Origin: Heterodera schachtii
Lineage: Eukaryota > Nematoda > Chromadorea > Rhabditida > Heteroderidae
Assembly: GCA_023374025.1 (NCBI GenBank)
Contig: SIJG01000021.1
Span: 1,289,474-1,353,473 of the forward strand
Length of the DNA: 64,000 bases
Direction of reading: 5' to 3'
Shown here: positions 1 through 10,235 of the stretch, piece after piece
Position numbering within the stretch: position 1 is the stretch's first letter
Layout: every line of letters starts with the position of its first letter
Position numbers and translations under genes: made by a program
The notes under the pieces: model-generated
What the model saw: the letters and a program-made list of their open reading frames with translations, nothing else
The model's database searches: none
What the model was told of the DNA's origin: nothing

Positions 1-1269
1 CACTGAAAGTTCAAGTCGCTTCGTGACTCCTCTGAACTGAACATCACACTTGAAACTTCCTAACAGCTTCAATTTGTGGCCCGAAAAGGAACCCACTAAT
101 TTACCAACTTTTTCCAACCTCGGTTCGCCCAAACTTTGCCAAACCGGAAGCTGTATGATCGACAAATGTGAACACGAATCGGCTGCGAGTTTGATCTGGT
201 GGCCATTGACTTCTAATGGAACCCAAATCCATTCTTTGGTCGCACCATTGATACTGAACGTCGAGGACACGACGTGTGATTGAACGCGTGGATGAGCTGA
301 ATTGGGGCAAATATTTCTTGTGTGCCCTAGCTTTCCACATCCAAAACATTTCACGTCCACAGGGTAGTAACAATCTCGCACAGCGTGTGGTTGACCACAC
401 CGCTTACACTTTTGATTAACTGGTGCCTGAGAATGTTGGAATTTGCCTGTAAATGTTTTGGTAGCATTTGAATTTCCCGAATTTTGTTGCCTAGGACGAA
501 AATTGTTGGGTTTGGAATGCTTTTTTGAAGACCCATCCCCAAGTTTTTGTGGTCGGGTTGAAATTGCGTGGACTTGGCCTGGATTTGCGAGCGCAGCGGA
601 CGAATTTTTGAGCGACAGGATGGCGCGGCACTCCTCAAGAAGCTTTTCCAGCTTAATGTCCTGAGGCGGCGTGGCGGCTCTCGCTTTTTCCAACTGCCGG
701 AGGCACTCCTGCCTCAAGTCCTTGTGTGCGTCTGTCAAACCTGACATGAAGATCATGCACTTGACTTCTTCTTTCGACAGCGTCATTTCGGCTCGCTCGC
801 AACGGGCGTTGACAATCGCACCGAAGTCCAGCACATTTTGAGTCGGCGCACATGCCAGCTGAAAGCACTCAAAACGGCGCACAAAAATGGATTTTGTGTC
901 TGAAAACAAAGTTTTCAGTTTGCCGATGCATTCCTGGAAAGTCAAATCTGACGCTTTTCCTGGAAGGATTTGTTGTTCAAAACGAATATAATCCGGTGGT
1001 GACAACTTTCCCAAAACCAACCGCACTTTCATGTCGTCGTCCAGCACTTGACCATCCTTCTCAATGAAGGGACCGAAGCGTTCATACCACAAGGCAAACG
1101 TTGAATCGGCTTCGGGGTCATATTCGAAATCGGGGATTTGACCATTGATTTTAGAAAATAGGTCAGAATTGTTGGAAGGCACATTTTTGGACAATATCGT
1201 TGATAACAAATCGGTGAATTGTTTTTGTTGTGCATCCAAAATAGCTTTTAGCTCCTCCTTTGTCGTCAT
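1..1269 (-). CDS. Retrotransposon Gag-protease polyprotein (partial, 423 codons, open at the window edge)
   Basis: The frame starts at ATG 1269; a TGA lies four codons upstream (1281-1279), so this is the first possible start. It stays open through all 423 codons to base 1. Residues about 45-220 form a helical Gag core of the kind common in nematode Gypsy elements; the stretch FEYDPEADSTFALWYERF at 48-65 is characteristic. Residues 220-287 are a basic, Asn/Gln-rich linker. Two zinc knuckles follow: C288-x2-C291-x3-H295-x4-C300, one residue short of canonical, and a canonical C308-x2-C311-x4-H316-x4-C321. An aspartic-protease start follows at 362-371 (AADSCSHLSI), where the family triad is D-T/S-G; here the Gly is Cys. 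Gag and protease share one frame, so no frameshift is needed. In the cell it would form cytoplasmic particles and process the polyprotein. The other frames across this region are shadows. Confidence 0.9.
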   Translation of the reverse strand, partial: MTTKEELKAILDAQQKQFTDLLSTILSKNVPSNNSDLFSKINGQIPDFEYDPEADSTFALWYERFGPFIEKDGQVLDDDMKVRLVLGKLSPPDYIRFEQQILPGKASDLTFQECIGKLKTLFSDTKSIFVRRFECFQLACAPTQNVLDFGAIVNARCERAEMTLSKEEVKCMIFMSGLTDAHKDLRQECLRQLEKARAATPPQDIKLEKLLEECRAILSLKNSSAALANPGQVHAISTRPQKLGDGSSKKHSKPNNFRPRQQNSGNSNATKTFTGKFQHSQAPVNQKCKRCGQPHAVRDCYYPVDVKCFGCGKLGHTRNICPNSAHPRVQSHVVSSTFSINGATKEWIWVPLEVNGHQIKLAADSCSHLSIIQLPVWQSLGEPRLEKVGKLVGSFSGHKLKLLGSFKCDVQFRGVTKRLELSV

Positions 1270-1497
1270 TTTACCAGATCAGACAGAAGATGAATGATAG
1301 GTGAGACAAAGATAAAATTTAAAAGCTTGCCACTAGCAAAATTTGGCAAAAACCGAATTCACACTTAGCTTTGCTCAGTCAAAATACTGAGAAACTCTTC
1401 GGGCTACGACAGATGGGGAATAACTTTGTTTGTTATGGGTTATGTGAGGGGGCCCTCAGAGTCGCTTTTTCGTTGAATTCCCGGTTAAGCTCAAAAA
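1270..1497 (-). other. Retrotransposon leader between primer-binding site and gag
   Basis: Untranslated leader of the left-edge element. It has two short stem-loops: TTGCC/GGCAA at 1327-1331 and 1345-1349, and CTCAG/CTGAG at 1374-1378 and 1387-1391. Both have AT-rich loops. A role in RNA packaging or dimerisation is an inference from position only. Confidence 0.5.
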
Positions 1498-1513
1498 TGC
1501 ACGGGCGTCGCCA
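1498..1513 (-). other. Primer-binding site of the left-edge LTR element
   Basis: On the minus strand the 16 bases TGGCGACGCCCGTGCA start two bases after the LTR terminus. TGG is the complement of a tRNA 3' CCA, the usual start of a retrotransposon primer-binding site. I could not match the rest to a specific tRNA. Confidence 0.7.
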
Positions 1514-1515
1514 GT

Positions 1516-1770
1516 TGTTGTGTTTTGCTAACACACAAACAAGATAAATTTATTAAATGAATAAACAATAAAATTAAAATCACAAAATAATAATAAAATA
1601 ACGACGGAGTCAAATTAGAGAGTCCGAAAATAAAACACCGAAATGCAAAATAACACGAATGACACGAATGACAAAGAATGGTCGATGGGAGAGGACCCAT
1701 CAACAAATAATTAATCAATAAAAGCAATCGTGTCGATACTTAATATAATTAAATATCTTCACATCCAACA
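1516..1770 (-). repeat. 5' long terminal repeat (255 bp)
   Basis: On the minus strand the segment begins TGTTG (1770-1766) and ends CAACA (1520-1516), a perfect 5-bp terminal inverted repeat of the TG...CA type. An AATAAA polyadenylation signal lies at 1554-1549, followed by a GT-rich stretch. This fits a short LTR with R/U5 at its end. The primer-binding site follows directly. The partner LTR is outside the window, so the identity of the two LTRs cannot be compared. Confidence 0.85.
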
Positions 1771-2914
1771 GTTAGTTTTATTTTAATAAACATTACTCAG
1801 AATAACATAATATATAATTAAAAAATTAATGAATGCAAAAAAACAATAAATGTTTCTTTATAAATAAATCTTACTAAGAAGAAAAATAAATAAATTATTA
1901 TTATTTAAAAAAATATCAATTTATATCAAAATAGCTAAAATAAAAATAATTTAAAACTAATTTTTAATTTATATTAATAAAAAAATTATTGTTTAAATTT
2001 ATTTTAAATATAATAATAACCTAATTTGTAAGTTTTTTATACGATAATCTCAAAAAATTAATTTTAAGTTAATATGTTAAAAATAATGGTAATTAAAGCC
2101 TTATTTTAACCGAGCTTTCGGTTCCAGAAAAGGTGAAAAAAGAGCCTTCGACGAGAGATTAAGACAATAAAATTAATGATAAAACAACAACAACAAAAAA
2201 TTGTTGACTAAGAAATATCGCAGTTGAAAAGATAATATGAGAATTAAATGAAAAAAGCCAGAAAATAATATAATTAATATTATTAAATTGATAATAAATA
2301 TAATATTCTTCAATATAATTGAATTTTAATTTAAAATCGCATTTATAACCTAAGTTTAATAACCATATCTCATAATTAAAAATTATTTTACTATGAAAAT
2401 AGAAATGAAAAAATTAAATCTTTTTCATTTATTAAGTTTTTAATTTCATAATTATTTTTTAAGGCTTTTTGATCATGGATAATAAAGATTATTAGTTACA
2501 TATTATTCAAAATAAGTAGGAGAGTTCATTTCAAATGATTCTTAATATTGAATTAAAAGCAGAATAAAAATATTTTATAATTTTTTATTCCATTAAAAAA
2601 ATTTCCTATTTATAATAAACATTAAAATTTCTTTGAAACATTAATGGAAAGTGTAAAAAAAATGAGAACCTATGGATATAATCTTAAGATAAGTTTTTTT
2701 GGAAAAATTGCAAGTCTAAATATCTAATGTAAATTAATAATAATAAAAAATATATCGCTACTTAATAATCATTTGTTATCAACAATTGACAATATAAATT
2801 TGAGAAATTTTTTCGAAAGTTTAAAGCGATGAGACAAATCAGTCCCAGAATAAGTTTAATTATCAAGACCTTAAAGAATAATTATGAAAATATACTTTTT
2901 TCCTTAAAAATTTC
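1771..2914. other. AT-rich intergenic sequence
   Basis: Almost wholly A and T. The only distinct spot is a short GC-bearing patch around 2105-2155 with an ACCGA/TCGGT inverted pair. I see no coding signal. Confidence 0.6.
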
Positions 2915-3285
2915 GGTGTGTGAAGAGCTCTGGTGGGGCGGTACCGGTGCACCCCAAAAAACAGCCGAAACATAACACAGCGGGAAATAATTTTTTTTAA
3001 AAATTTTCAAGCAAATTTTTAAAGAAAAAATAGAAAAAACTTAGTAATTTATCATTAAATTTTTAAAAATCGCTGGAAAATGAAAATTTTTTTCTTAGAA
3101 TTTTCTAAGAAAAATGTTTTCTAACAATAAGATTTCTGTTTGAAAATTAAAAAAAATTTATTCTCGGCTGTATTATGTCTAGTGTTTCGGAGGCTGTATT
3201 TTGTCCTATTCCTGGGGGGTACATACCCCGTGTAGCGTACCCCTCCCCCCCCGCCCGGGGATCCCCTACCCGAAAATTAAAAAAT
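2915..3285. repeat. Small palindromic GC-rich island with AT core, possible miniature element
   Basis: Two GC-rich flanks (about 2915-2985 and 3165-3275) surround an AT-rich core. The left flank holds GGTACC and GGTGCACC; the right flank holds GGGGTACATACCCC and a C-rich run. The reverse complement of the right flank partly matches the left flank: ACCCC, then ACAGCC, CGAAACA, ACATAA and ACAG in the same order. The core contains a perfect 12-bp inverted repeat with a 2-base spacer (3089-3100 and 3103-3114). I found no clear target-site duplication. A decayed miniature inverted-repeat element is the simplest reading. Confidence 0.4.
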
Positions 3286-3438
3286 ATTTTAAAGTTTTTA
3301 ACGGGAAAATTCATGAACAATAAAAAAAATTTCGATTTAGGAAATTTTTTTTCATATTTAAGTGAGAAAAGTCTAAAATTAGTTTAAAAGAGATGTCAGA
3401 TTCATGAACAAGAAGGATTACCAAAAATCCAGATCCAG

Positions 3439-3546
3439 TCAATTTTTTAATAAAATAGCGCCAAAATGGCAAACATCATTGAAGTACAATTTTTTGAACG
3501 CAAACAATTCATGCGACAGATTGTAGTACAGCAAATTGTTTGTCGT
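3439..3546 (-). CDS. Candidate terminal exon, unknown protein (exon-like)
   Basis: On the minus strand this 108-base stretch follows TTTTTTTTGAG (acceptor AG at 3548-3547) and reads 35 codons to a TGA at 3441-3439. The translation has ordinary protein composition, including LLYYNLSHELFAFKKLYF, unlike the poly-Lys/Asn/Phe translations of the surrounding AT-rich DNA. It joins in phase to the upstream exon that ends at 3655. The acceptor is weaker than the nematode consensus TTTTCAG. I do not recognise the protein. It could be a live short gene, part of a larger one, or a remnant. Confidence 0.3.
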   Translation of the reverse strand, partial: TTNNLLYYNLSHELFAFKKLYFNDVCHFGAILLKN

Positions 3547-3654
3547 CTCAAAAAAAAGCAAAATCATTGTTTCTCATTGTATTTTTTTTCTTGTTAATAG
3601 TCAATTCTGGGCACTCAATGTGCAAACAGAGCCGCTAAAAAGCAAAAAACTTAC

Positions 3655-3723
3655 GCCTCGCTGCATCAAATAATTCTCGGCTTTTCTGTTCGTCAGATTT
3701 TGCGTGCTTCTCAGCAGCTCCAT
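3655..3723 (-). CDS. Candidate first exon with consensus splice donor, unknown protein
   Basis: ATG at 3723 opens 23 codons (MELLRSTQNLTNRKAENYLM, then QRG) ending exactly on a codon boundary before GTAAGT (3654-3649), a perfect nematode 5' splice site. Without splicing the frame closes 17 codons later. Joined to the segment at 3546-3439 it would give a 58-residue protein. Local GC content is clearly above the surroundings. The function is unknown; no domain is recognisable. Confidence 0.35.
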
Positions 3724-4019
3724 TTTTGTTGTTTGTCTTATAAAAGATTATTATTTTTTAATTGTTAAAAGTTATGAATTTTGCAAAACTTAAGGGTCCC
3801 CCAATGCTTTCTGAGGGCCGCCATTTACAAAAGTGCCAGGCGTAATGAATATGTAGGAACTTTGTAAGCTTTGCGGGTGGGCAATTTAACGAATAAACGA
3901 CTTTTTAAAAAACTTCTGCCTAACATGTAAAACTCTCGCATGCTAAATATCATTGACAAGGAAAACGTTAAAGGGCAAAAAGAAATTTTATTTTGTTAGA
4001 CTGCTTTTTTCTGTTTTAC

Positions 4020-4090
4020 TTTGGACAAAAATGAAAAACTGATGGATAAATTTGCATAAGCATACAAAAAGATGGCCGAACATTTCGTCA
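4020..4090 (-). CDS. Candidate internal exon flanked by splice-like sites
   Basis: Minus-strand segment preceded by TTTTTCTCAG and followed by GTAAAA. One frame reads TKCSAIFLYAYANLSISFSF without a stop; a second frame is also open. Between it and 3723 another open stretch begins MREFYMLGRSFLKSRLFV. The clustering of such pieces over 3.4-4.1 kb suggests one multi-exon gene or its ruin on the minus strand, but the phases cannot all be reconciled by eye. Confidence 0.2.
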
Positions 4091-4094
4091 CTGA

Positions 4095-7000
4095 GAAAAA
4101 TTTAAATAAAAAGTTTGGCACATTGCCTTAAAACAACAAAAACTTATTTAAAAGCAAAAGTGCTAGCAAAAAAGAAAGAAATAAATATGATAAAAAATTT
4201 AAATTGCTTTGATTGTGAGATTTGAAAGGATTATTTTCTCTGAAATAAAAGAGATTAATTTAGCTTCTCATTTTTATTTTTAATAAAATAACACTATTAT
4301 AAATAAATGGTCAATTTTCTATTATTTTATGCTATAATTTTGAAAAAAAAAACAATTAAAATGTGAATAACAGGAAAAAGAAATGAAAAAAAGAAATAAC
4401 CTAAAATTTTAAAATATTAAAAATAACAGTTCGTTAAGAATAATGAAAATAAATAATAATAAATCTTTGCTAAATACTAATTATAAAATATAAAAAAAAC
4501 TAGAAAAATTAATTAAATAATTAGACAGCAATTAATTTATTTTTAGAGAATTTTAAGAAAAAAAATTAATTTTAAAATAATTCCCGAACGAAAGCGAATA
4601 GCTTGTACGTCACAAGAACATGTTTTATGGAAATGCAATTTTAAAAATCGAATAAATATTAGGAAATACATAGAGTTAAAAGATTCAGTTCAGATTTTCG
4701 TAAAATTTAATGCATAAAATCCCTAATTTAATATGGAAAATTCGCCGTAGTTATTATCATCATGAAATAATAAATATTTATTAATAAATATATAGCAAAA
4801 AAATTTTTCAATAAATGACTTAAGGTAGTCAACAGAAAACAAGGCGAGAAATAAATTAAAAACTGTAAAATATACATAAAATTATAAATTATATAAAATT
4901 TTTTAATGAAAAATTTTTCATTTTCAATAAAAGAAGATTCATTTATATGACTCTTTTTAAAAAGCAGAAATAATAAACGAGAAATTCTTACTCACATATA
5001 ATTAAATAGGCTTTGATAATTGAAATAATTTATAAATTTTTGATTTTAATAAATTTAAATTATTCACTTTAATGAATATTAATAATGAAAATCAACAAAT
5101 AAATAAAAATCACTAGAAAAATACTTTTTTTTTTCAAAACAATTCAAAAATTCTAAATGCAATAATATCCAATTTGACGGAATCTCTCCAATATAATAAA
5201 TTTTAATGAAACTCACTTATAAAATTTCTGCTTCAACTACATGGTGATTGCACTCGAATGAGCACCTCTTTGAGTGCTCTGATGGAATTTTATTAAAATT
5301 CAAATTCTCTTCTTAATTAATTAGTATTAAATATTCAGTCGATTATTTCTATGTTTTTAACAGTTAAATTTTATCTTTACTTCGTTTTTAATCACTCTCC
5401 CCCAAAAAATAAAAATTCGAAAAGAATAGGAGGTAAATTAACTTAAATTAACTTAGCAATTTAAGTCAATTGTACCGTTTTTCCGTATTATTTTTTGTAA
5501 CTTTAAAATTTTAATATAGATATTTCCAATTTATGCTTTATTGTTTACAGAAATTTTTATAATTTTAAGGTCAGGTTTATTTTTCGCATAATTTTTACAA
5601 CATATATTATTTAAATTTGCTAGCATAAATTAATTTGAGATACCAAAAGTTTAAATTTATTTTTATTATATAATTTTGATTTTGTTTTTTGAAAATAAAA
5701 AAATAGAAATCTATTTATTTTTAATATTATATAAACTATCTCAGTTCAACGCTTGAATTCACACAAAAATGATTTAATTAGAAACAAATAGGCAAGAAAA
5801 ATTAATAATGCTTTTTGAATAAATATTTCATAAAAAATAAATATTTTATTACCAAAATAAATCTTTACATGTAATATACAGTTACAGCCAAATTTTTTAA
5901 AATTATTTTTGAAAAAAATATTTTTAAAAATTATTTTAAAATGAATGAGATAATTTCAAATTTCTTTATTCTGTAATTTTGACAAGAAAAAATTATTTAA
6001 AAAATGTAAAATTATAAATTAAATGATTTAAATAAATTTAACATCAATTTTAATGATTTTAATTTATATCTATATTTTCATTTTCAATAATATATACACA
6101 AGTGAAATTAACACTATTAAAATTTAGATTGAAAAAAATAATTCATTGAAAATTAAAAAGCAATATTTAGTTAAATAATAAATTTAAGGCAAAAATTTAT
6201 TAATTCATCAATCAATCTATCAAGTAAAAATAAATTAAAAATTAATTTATTTAAAAAATATTCTTTATTATTTTTTTAACTAAATTTTCTAATCAAATTC
6301 AAATTTATATTTACTAAAGGATTAATTAAATAAAACTTTAAACTTTGTTTATTAAAAATTAGTAAAATGCTATGGGGAATCGACATCATCTATGAATATA
6401 AGACGAGCCAACAAGATTGAAAATATTCAAGAAAATTAATTACGACGCTAAAATATAAAGTAAGAAAATTAAAAATAATAAAATTTTTAAGTAACAAAAA
6501 TAAAATCGTAATTAAATTAAATGCAATTATTTAATAATTGAGTTGATAAATTAATTATAAAAAGTTAAGCTGTAAAAATAAAAATAAAATATGATATCTC
6601 AGAAAACTTCAACAAAAAGAAAGCCTTAAACATCAATAAATTTTCTATTTTTAAATTTACGAAAATATTGATATAAAAAATCGAAAAAAAAATTGCGCAC
6701 GATTCAAAACAATAAAAATTCTATGAAAATAATAAAATGAAAAACCATTTTGTTAATAAAAAAAAAGCATTAAATATAAATGTATCTTATCAACAATAAA
6801 AAAAAATATTTTAACCTAGATTAATAAGAATGTTGAGTTGTTGGTTCGTTTTAAATGGTTTATGTTGGCCGTTTCGTCGAATTATTTTTTATTGAATTTT
6901 AGAACCTATAAAATTTGATTTAAAATTAGATATGTTGAAAATAAGACCAAAAAGAATTTTATGATAAAGGTTCTTTATCCAATTTAGCAATTTTATTTTT

Positions 7001-9420
7001 ACTTTTATAAGTGTTATTCATTTTTAAAATTATTAACTTTTTTATGAACATAAAAATAGAGTTATGCTCAAATTTTGTATAATTATTTGTAATAAGCATT
7101 GAATTTCATTTTTATTTATCATTTCTTTTATAAATTATTCATTACATAAATGTTGAAAAGGATTAAACTATTTATTTAATAATTTAATTAAATTTTAAGT
7201 TAATTATAATTGATTTTGCTAGCTGTATTATTTTTTCAATATAATACTACTTAATGTTTCAAATTTATTCTTCTCAAACAAATATATTTTGCCTAAAAAC
7301 ATTGATTTTTAAATAATTTCTCATATTTGATTAAATTTACAAATTTAATTAGCCCATACCATTACATGGAAAATTCTTTTTTTTTAATAATATTTCGATA
7401 GTTTAAGTAAGAATTTATAAAAGTAATTTATTATGAATGCTTGACCCATTTTATTTTTTTAATATATTGTATTAATTTAAGGATAAATAATAATTAATCC
7501 ATTAGCAAATACTTTATATTAGATTTTTATTTTTATGCATATAATTTCCTTTTGCAGTTTTATTCAAAATTTTTTGGCGCACATTAAAAAGAAAAATAAC
7601 CTCAAAAAGATGATAGATTTAAATATCACAATTTGCAGCTTTTGCTTAGATCGACCTTTAAAATTTATTTAAAATATAAATTATTTAAAGTTTATTATTT
7701 GAATTTAGCATTTTTACATGAAATTTTTATTCAAATTTTTCTGCTTAAAACTTGCTGATATTAATTGATTTATTTCAATAAAAGGTTTTTTATTTTTTTT
7801 ATTTTATGTGACATTTTTTCGTGCTGAAAATGATGGCGCTAAAAATTAAGTTGACATATTTTAAAATAAACCATGAAGAGCTGCTGGAAATTTGGATAAA
7901 ATTTGATTCTAAATTTCCCTAAGGAGTTATATTTGCGAATTTTTGTGTAAAATTTTATAAGAAATAAAAATTATTTTACTATAGCTGAATTTTAAAATTA
8001 TTAATGATATGTGCATAATAAATATCCGAAGAAATTTATATATTATTTGTGCTGAATAAAAATAGCTTTTGACGATAATTATGTTCTAAGTTTTATTGAA
8101 TTTCTCTAAGCATGCTCTGGCGGATTATAAAATGCGCTTGCGGAAAATGCACAAGCACCACATTTTTTAAAATTAAATTAACGAATGTAATTTTGTTTTT
8201 CATTAAAAATCGGTTTAATTTTATTTGCTGATTAATTTTTTTTAGTAAATTAAATTTAAGAAATTTTATTAAATTAAAACGTTGCTTGGAAGAAGATCAC
8301 TGAGTGTGAGTGTCTTGCCGGTCAACATTTTTCATTGATTTTAAATCCATGCCGTTTCTGTGCTCTGAAAAGGTAAAAAGCAATTAACAAAATAATAATG
8401 ACGAGGGATGGGAATTAAATTGACTTTTCTTCTGATAACTCGAAGGACATCATTGTAAATGCACCTTTTTTGAAACTCTATTGAAATTAATCGTTTTATA
8501 ATCTAAATTTTCTTACTTGAAAAAAATTCCAGTCAAATTATGTTTCTTATCTCGATCTGAATATTTTTCAACTAAATTTTGCCATAAGAGCATTAAATTT
8601 TTCCATGCATTATTTCTCTGAAAATTGGATTATTGTCCTGTAGAGAAAATCACTCTCTTACTTAACAAAAATAATTATTTATAATATATATTCGTATTAA
8701 ATAGAATAGGTAAATAAATTATTCATAATTGAACAAAATAAATTTACTACAATAAGCATAATTTATTTATATAAGATACCAAATGAATAAATTAAAAGAA
8801 TAAATACAAATTTCAAATAAAAGGGTTTATTAATCCAGTCTACTCGATGTTGCAAAAATTCAATTGCCTTACCTATTTATAGTTATTTGATCTCACTATG
8901 AAATAAAATATCTTTATTATTTTTTAATTTAATAAAATTTCTTAAATTTAATTTAATAATCTTATTTATATTTATAGAAACTTATGGTGCTCAAAAAATT
9001 CAAATTTTAGATATAATTTTTTGAATTTTTATTTTTTCATTTTTTGGTTTTGTGAAAGAAATACATAAATAATGAATGAGAAAATATTCGGCCAAAAAAA
9101 TAAATTAAAAATAATTATTAACAAAATAAAAAATAATTCTAAGATTTTTTTTGTTTTATGTATAAAATATTCAGTTTAATAAGAATTAAATGAAGAAAAT
9201 AAATTTAAAATCGTAAAAACATTTGAAAAAATAAATATGTATATTTTGTTTATTAAGAAATTTAAAATAACAATAATACAGAAAAATAAATAAGTTTATT
9301 CATGACATCATTAAATCAACTATTGTTGCCAGGACGTGAGAATTTATTATAAAGAAGGTAATTTTAAAACAATGTAAAATTTGTTAAATAAGAATTTAAA
9401 AAATTAAACTAAAATTAATT
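4095..9420. other. AT-rich gene desert
   Basis: No convincing gene. Small GC-bearing spots only: a 6-bp GAGCAC/GTGCTC hairpin at 5260-5279, and a patch at 8100-8390. Long A and T runs and short local palindromes are frequent, as expected by chance at this composition. Confidence 0.6.
8297..8364 (-). CDS. Very tentative terminal exon
   Basis: On the minus strand ACCTTTTCAG (acceptor CAG at 8367-8365) is followed by 22 codons that include NGMDLKSMKNVDRQDTHTQ and end in TGA at 8299-8297. The acceptor is close to the nematode consensus and the composition is protein-like, but the piece is very short and no partner exon was found. Confidence 0.15.
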
Positions 9421-10231
9421 TGACTTTGTTGATGTGATTATTTTCATCATATAATTTTACATAAATATTTAAAACTCTATCAATGAAATTAATTCTATAT
9501 TAGCAAATAATAGTTTGACGAAAAAATAGGTAAAATATTAAGTTAGGATTTCAAAAGAATATTGAATAATAATGAAAACAAAACCATAAAATGAAACATA
9601 TATAAATTAGTCCTTAATTCTCATTTGATCTTTTTGTGCAAAATCTGTTACTGAACAGCACAAAAAATCCAATGTTTAAAAACAGGCTTAAAAGAATTTT
9701 TTAATTAATAAAAAATGATTCAAAATAAATGATTAAAAATACTATTTAATTTTTAATAATTTTAGTTAATTTATTTCATTAATTATTTTCTTCGACTAAA
9801 ATTTCAATTAATAATACTCATTGTTAAAAAAGGTTTTGTTAGTTAATAAATATTTTTAAGATTATTTAACTAAATTTTATTTCAACTATTATCATAAAAA
9901 ACAGCGTTGTACATTCAAATTTGAATTAAATTATAATTAACTCAATCTTTTTAATTTTTTAAATTTTTTTACATTGCACTTGAAATAAATTTGTTTTTCA
10001 TTTTTGCATTACTAAGTATAAAAGTCTTACAATATTTGAATAAATCAAAATAAATTAAATTGCCGAGCCTAGAAATGTCCGAAAAAATAAGAAAACGATT
10101 AAATAAAAAAATCGTTCTCAACAGAGGAAATCTTTGATATTTATGTAACTGTGCCACAGCACTTATAAATACTGCAATTAAGATACTAAAGAATTGTTTA
10201 TAATTTAACAAAATACTACCCATAATTGAGG
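9421..10231. repeat. Dispersed repeat, copy 1 (partner at 62911-64000)
   Basis: From the words TGACTTTGTTGATGTG through to CTACCCATAATTGAGG this region matches 62911-64000 nearly base for base. Two blocks are present only in the other copy: about 80 bp near 63120-63200, and about 190 bp near 63705-63900. Both copies begin at the same word after unrelated flanks. The strongest conservation is in the last 100 bases. I recognise no transposon family, and no terminal repeats are evident. The right boundary cannot be set, because the second copy leaves the window. Confidence 0.85.
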
Positions 10232-10235
10232 ACAC
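9969..10235 (-). CDS. Hydrophobic 88-codon frame in the dispersed repeat, possibly chance
   Basis: The N-terminal third, with MGSILLNYKQFFSILIAVFI followed by SAVAQLHKYQR, is also open in the second copy of the repeat (63992-63900), with only S to N and V to A changes. After that point the two copies diverge because of the block present in copy 2. The start looks like a signal or membrane segment. The AT-rich composition favours Phe, Ile and Leu in any frame, so this may not be coding. Confidence 0.2.
   Translation of the reverse strand: MSSIMGSILLNYKQFFSILIAVFISAVAQLHKYQRFPLLRTIFLFNRFLIFSDISRLGNLIYFDLFKYCKTFILSNAKMKNKFISSAM

Larger units (their letters stand above)
1..1770 (-). mobile_element. 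5' portion of a Ty3/Gypsy-type LTR retrotransposon, running off the left edge
   Basis: Read on the minus strand the order is LTR (1770-1516), two-base spacer, primer-binding site (1513-1498), leader (1497-1270) and an uninterrupted Gag-protease frame from 1269 to the window edge. This is the canonical 5' half of a Gypsy-type element. The rest of pol and the 3' LTR would lie to the left, outside the window. The open frame and the clean LTR ends suggest a fairly recent insertion. The five bases just outside the LTR (GTTAG on the plus strand, 1771-1775) would be one half of the target-site duplication, but the other half cannot be checked here. Confidence 0.9.

Noticed and set aside
101..1235. 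Frames of 60-100 codons on both strands within the left-edge element
   Set aside because: All are out of phase with the single 423-codon Gag-protease frame that carries the zinc knuckles and protease motif.
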